Assembly (NCBI GenBank): GCA_900543975.1
Contig: UQTI01000048.1
Location: forward strand, 1 to 22,904
Reading direction: 5' to 3'
Source of the DNA: an uncultured Prevotella sp.
Lineage (GTDB): Bacteria; Bacteroidota; Bacteroidia; Bacteroidales; Bacteroidaceae
Length of the DNA stretch: 22,904 nucleotides
Every line of letters starts with the position of its first letter. The stretch's first letter is position 1. The position numbers and the translations under genes were made by a program. The notes under the pieces are model-generated. The model saw only the letters and a program-made list of their open reading frames with translations. It did no database searches and was not told the DNA's origin. This document shows positions 22,605 through 22,904 of this stretch, piece after piece.

Positions 22605-22904
22605 TTACTTATTATTCTTCGCCAAATAAGCCTTCAGCGCTCCCGTCATCGACGGATGTTCCTTTGTAGGAGCTTCGAGGTCCAGGCGCAGTCCCTCAGC
22701 CTCCACAGCCTTTGCTGTTGCCGGTCCGAAGGTGGCAATGCGCACGTCACCCTGTGTGAAGCTCGGGAAATTTTTAGTGAACGCCTTGATGCCTGTCGGC
22801 GAGAAGAACACGAGCATGTCACAGTCGAAAGCCTTTGCTTCCTCCTCGGTGAAGTCGTTGCTCACGGTGCGATACATCACACACTCCTTGTGGTTGAGCT
22901 TCTT
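22605..22904 (-). CDS. hemD: Uroporphyrinogen-III synthase, C-terminal part
   Basis: The frame is open through the window edge, so the start is outside; 99 residues are visible. The segment VMYRTVSNDFTE, then DMLVFFSPTGIKAFTKNFP and IATFGPATAKAVEAEGLRLD match the second half of HemD, including the FSPTGIKAF and FGPATA motifs around the active cleft. The enzyme closes hydroxymethylbilane to uroporphyrinogen III in haem synthesis. It ends LAKNNK*. It is co-oriented with rnpA-yidD-tyrS, an order common in Bacteroidales. Confidence 0.88.
   Translation of the reverse strand, partial: KKLNHKECVMYRTVSNDFTEEEAKAFDCDMLVFFSPTGIKAFTKNFPSFTQGDVRIATFGPATAKAVEAEGLRLDLEAPTKEHPSMTGALKAYLAKNNK

Overview
The window looks like a chromosomal segment of a Bacteroidota bacterium, most likely Prevotellaceae (Prevotella or a close relative). 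Several things point there: promoters of the TTTG / TAnnTTTG type, a single fused SecDF protein, almost no Shine-Dalgarno sequences, lipoproteins with the signal-peptide style of this phylum, the gene order hemD-rnpA-yidD-tyrS, and HU divergent from a rhomboid protease with an endonuclease/exonuclease/phosphatase (EEP) gene next to it. The protein genes are mostly housekeeping. No transposase, integrase, phage gene or CRISPR array is visible.

Layout. 1-2,650: pyrE and comM on the minus strand. 2,619-3,952: a strongly promoted AAA-ATPase/nuclease-family gene on the plus strand that is broken by an internal deletion. 4,062-4,305: a four-unit palindromic array and a 20-bp hairpin in the convergent gap. 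4,359-7,750: two minus-strand surface lipoproteins, the second directly behind tRNA-Leu and tRNA-Gly. 8,072-8,143: tRNA-Arg. 8,491-11,771: secDF with its terminator, promoter and a possible 51-residue leader ORF. 12,265-14,669: an EEP-family membrane protein and a rhomboid protease. 14,924: HU on the plus strand. 15,432-19,172: two exported glycoside hydrolases, a GH36 alpha-galactosidase and a GH13 alpha-amylase. 19,452: tRNA-Gln. 20,059-22,904: tyrS, yidD, rnpA and the 3' end of hemD, probably one operon.

How the genes relate. The yidD/rnpA pair and secDF all serve membrane-protein biogenesis or tRNA processing. The two glycosidases probably act outside the cytoplasm on alpha-glucans and alpha-galactosides. 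The rhomboid and EEP genes are co-oriented membrane proteins of unknown substrate.

The most unusual content is between the genes. The spacers are mosaics of dispersed repeats: A/T-rich words (AATTCAAA, GAAGAGTGAA), short hairpins with 3-5 nt loops, and a G-rich module with two G-runs on each side of a variable-sequence hairpin (five copies). Two composite arrays of these modules flank the EEP gene in opposite orientation and share a 103-bp core with one mismatch. Other points worth checking are the possible secDF leader peptide, the 22-bp-period palindromic array at 4,062-4,157, and a perfect 30-bp inverted repeat at 19,816-19,939.
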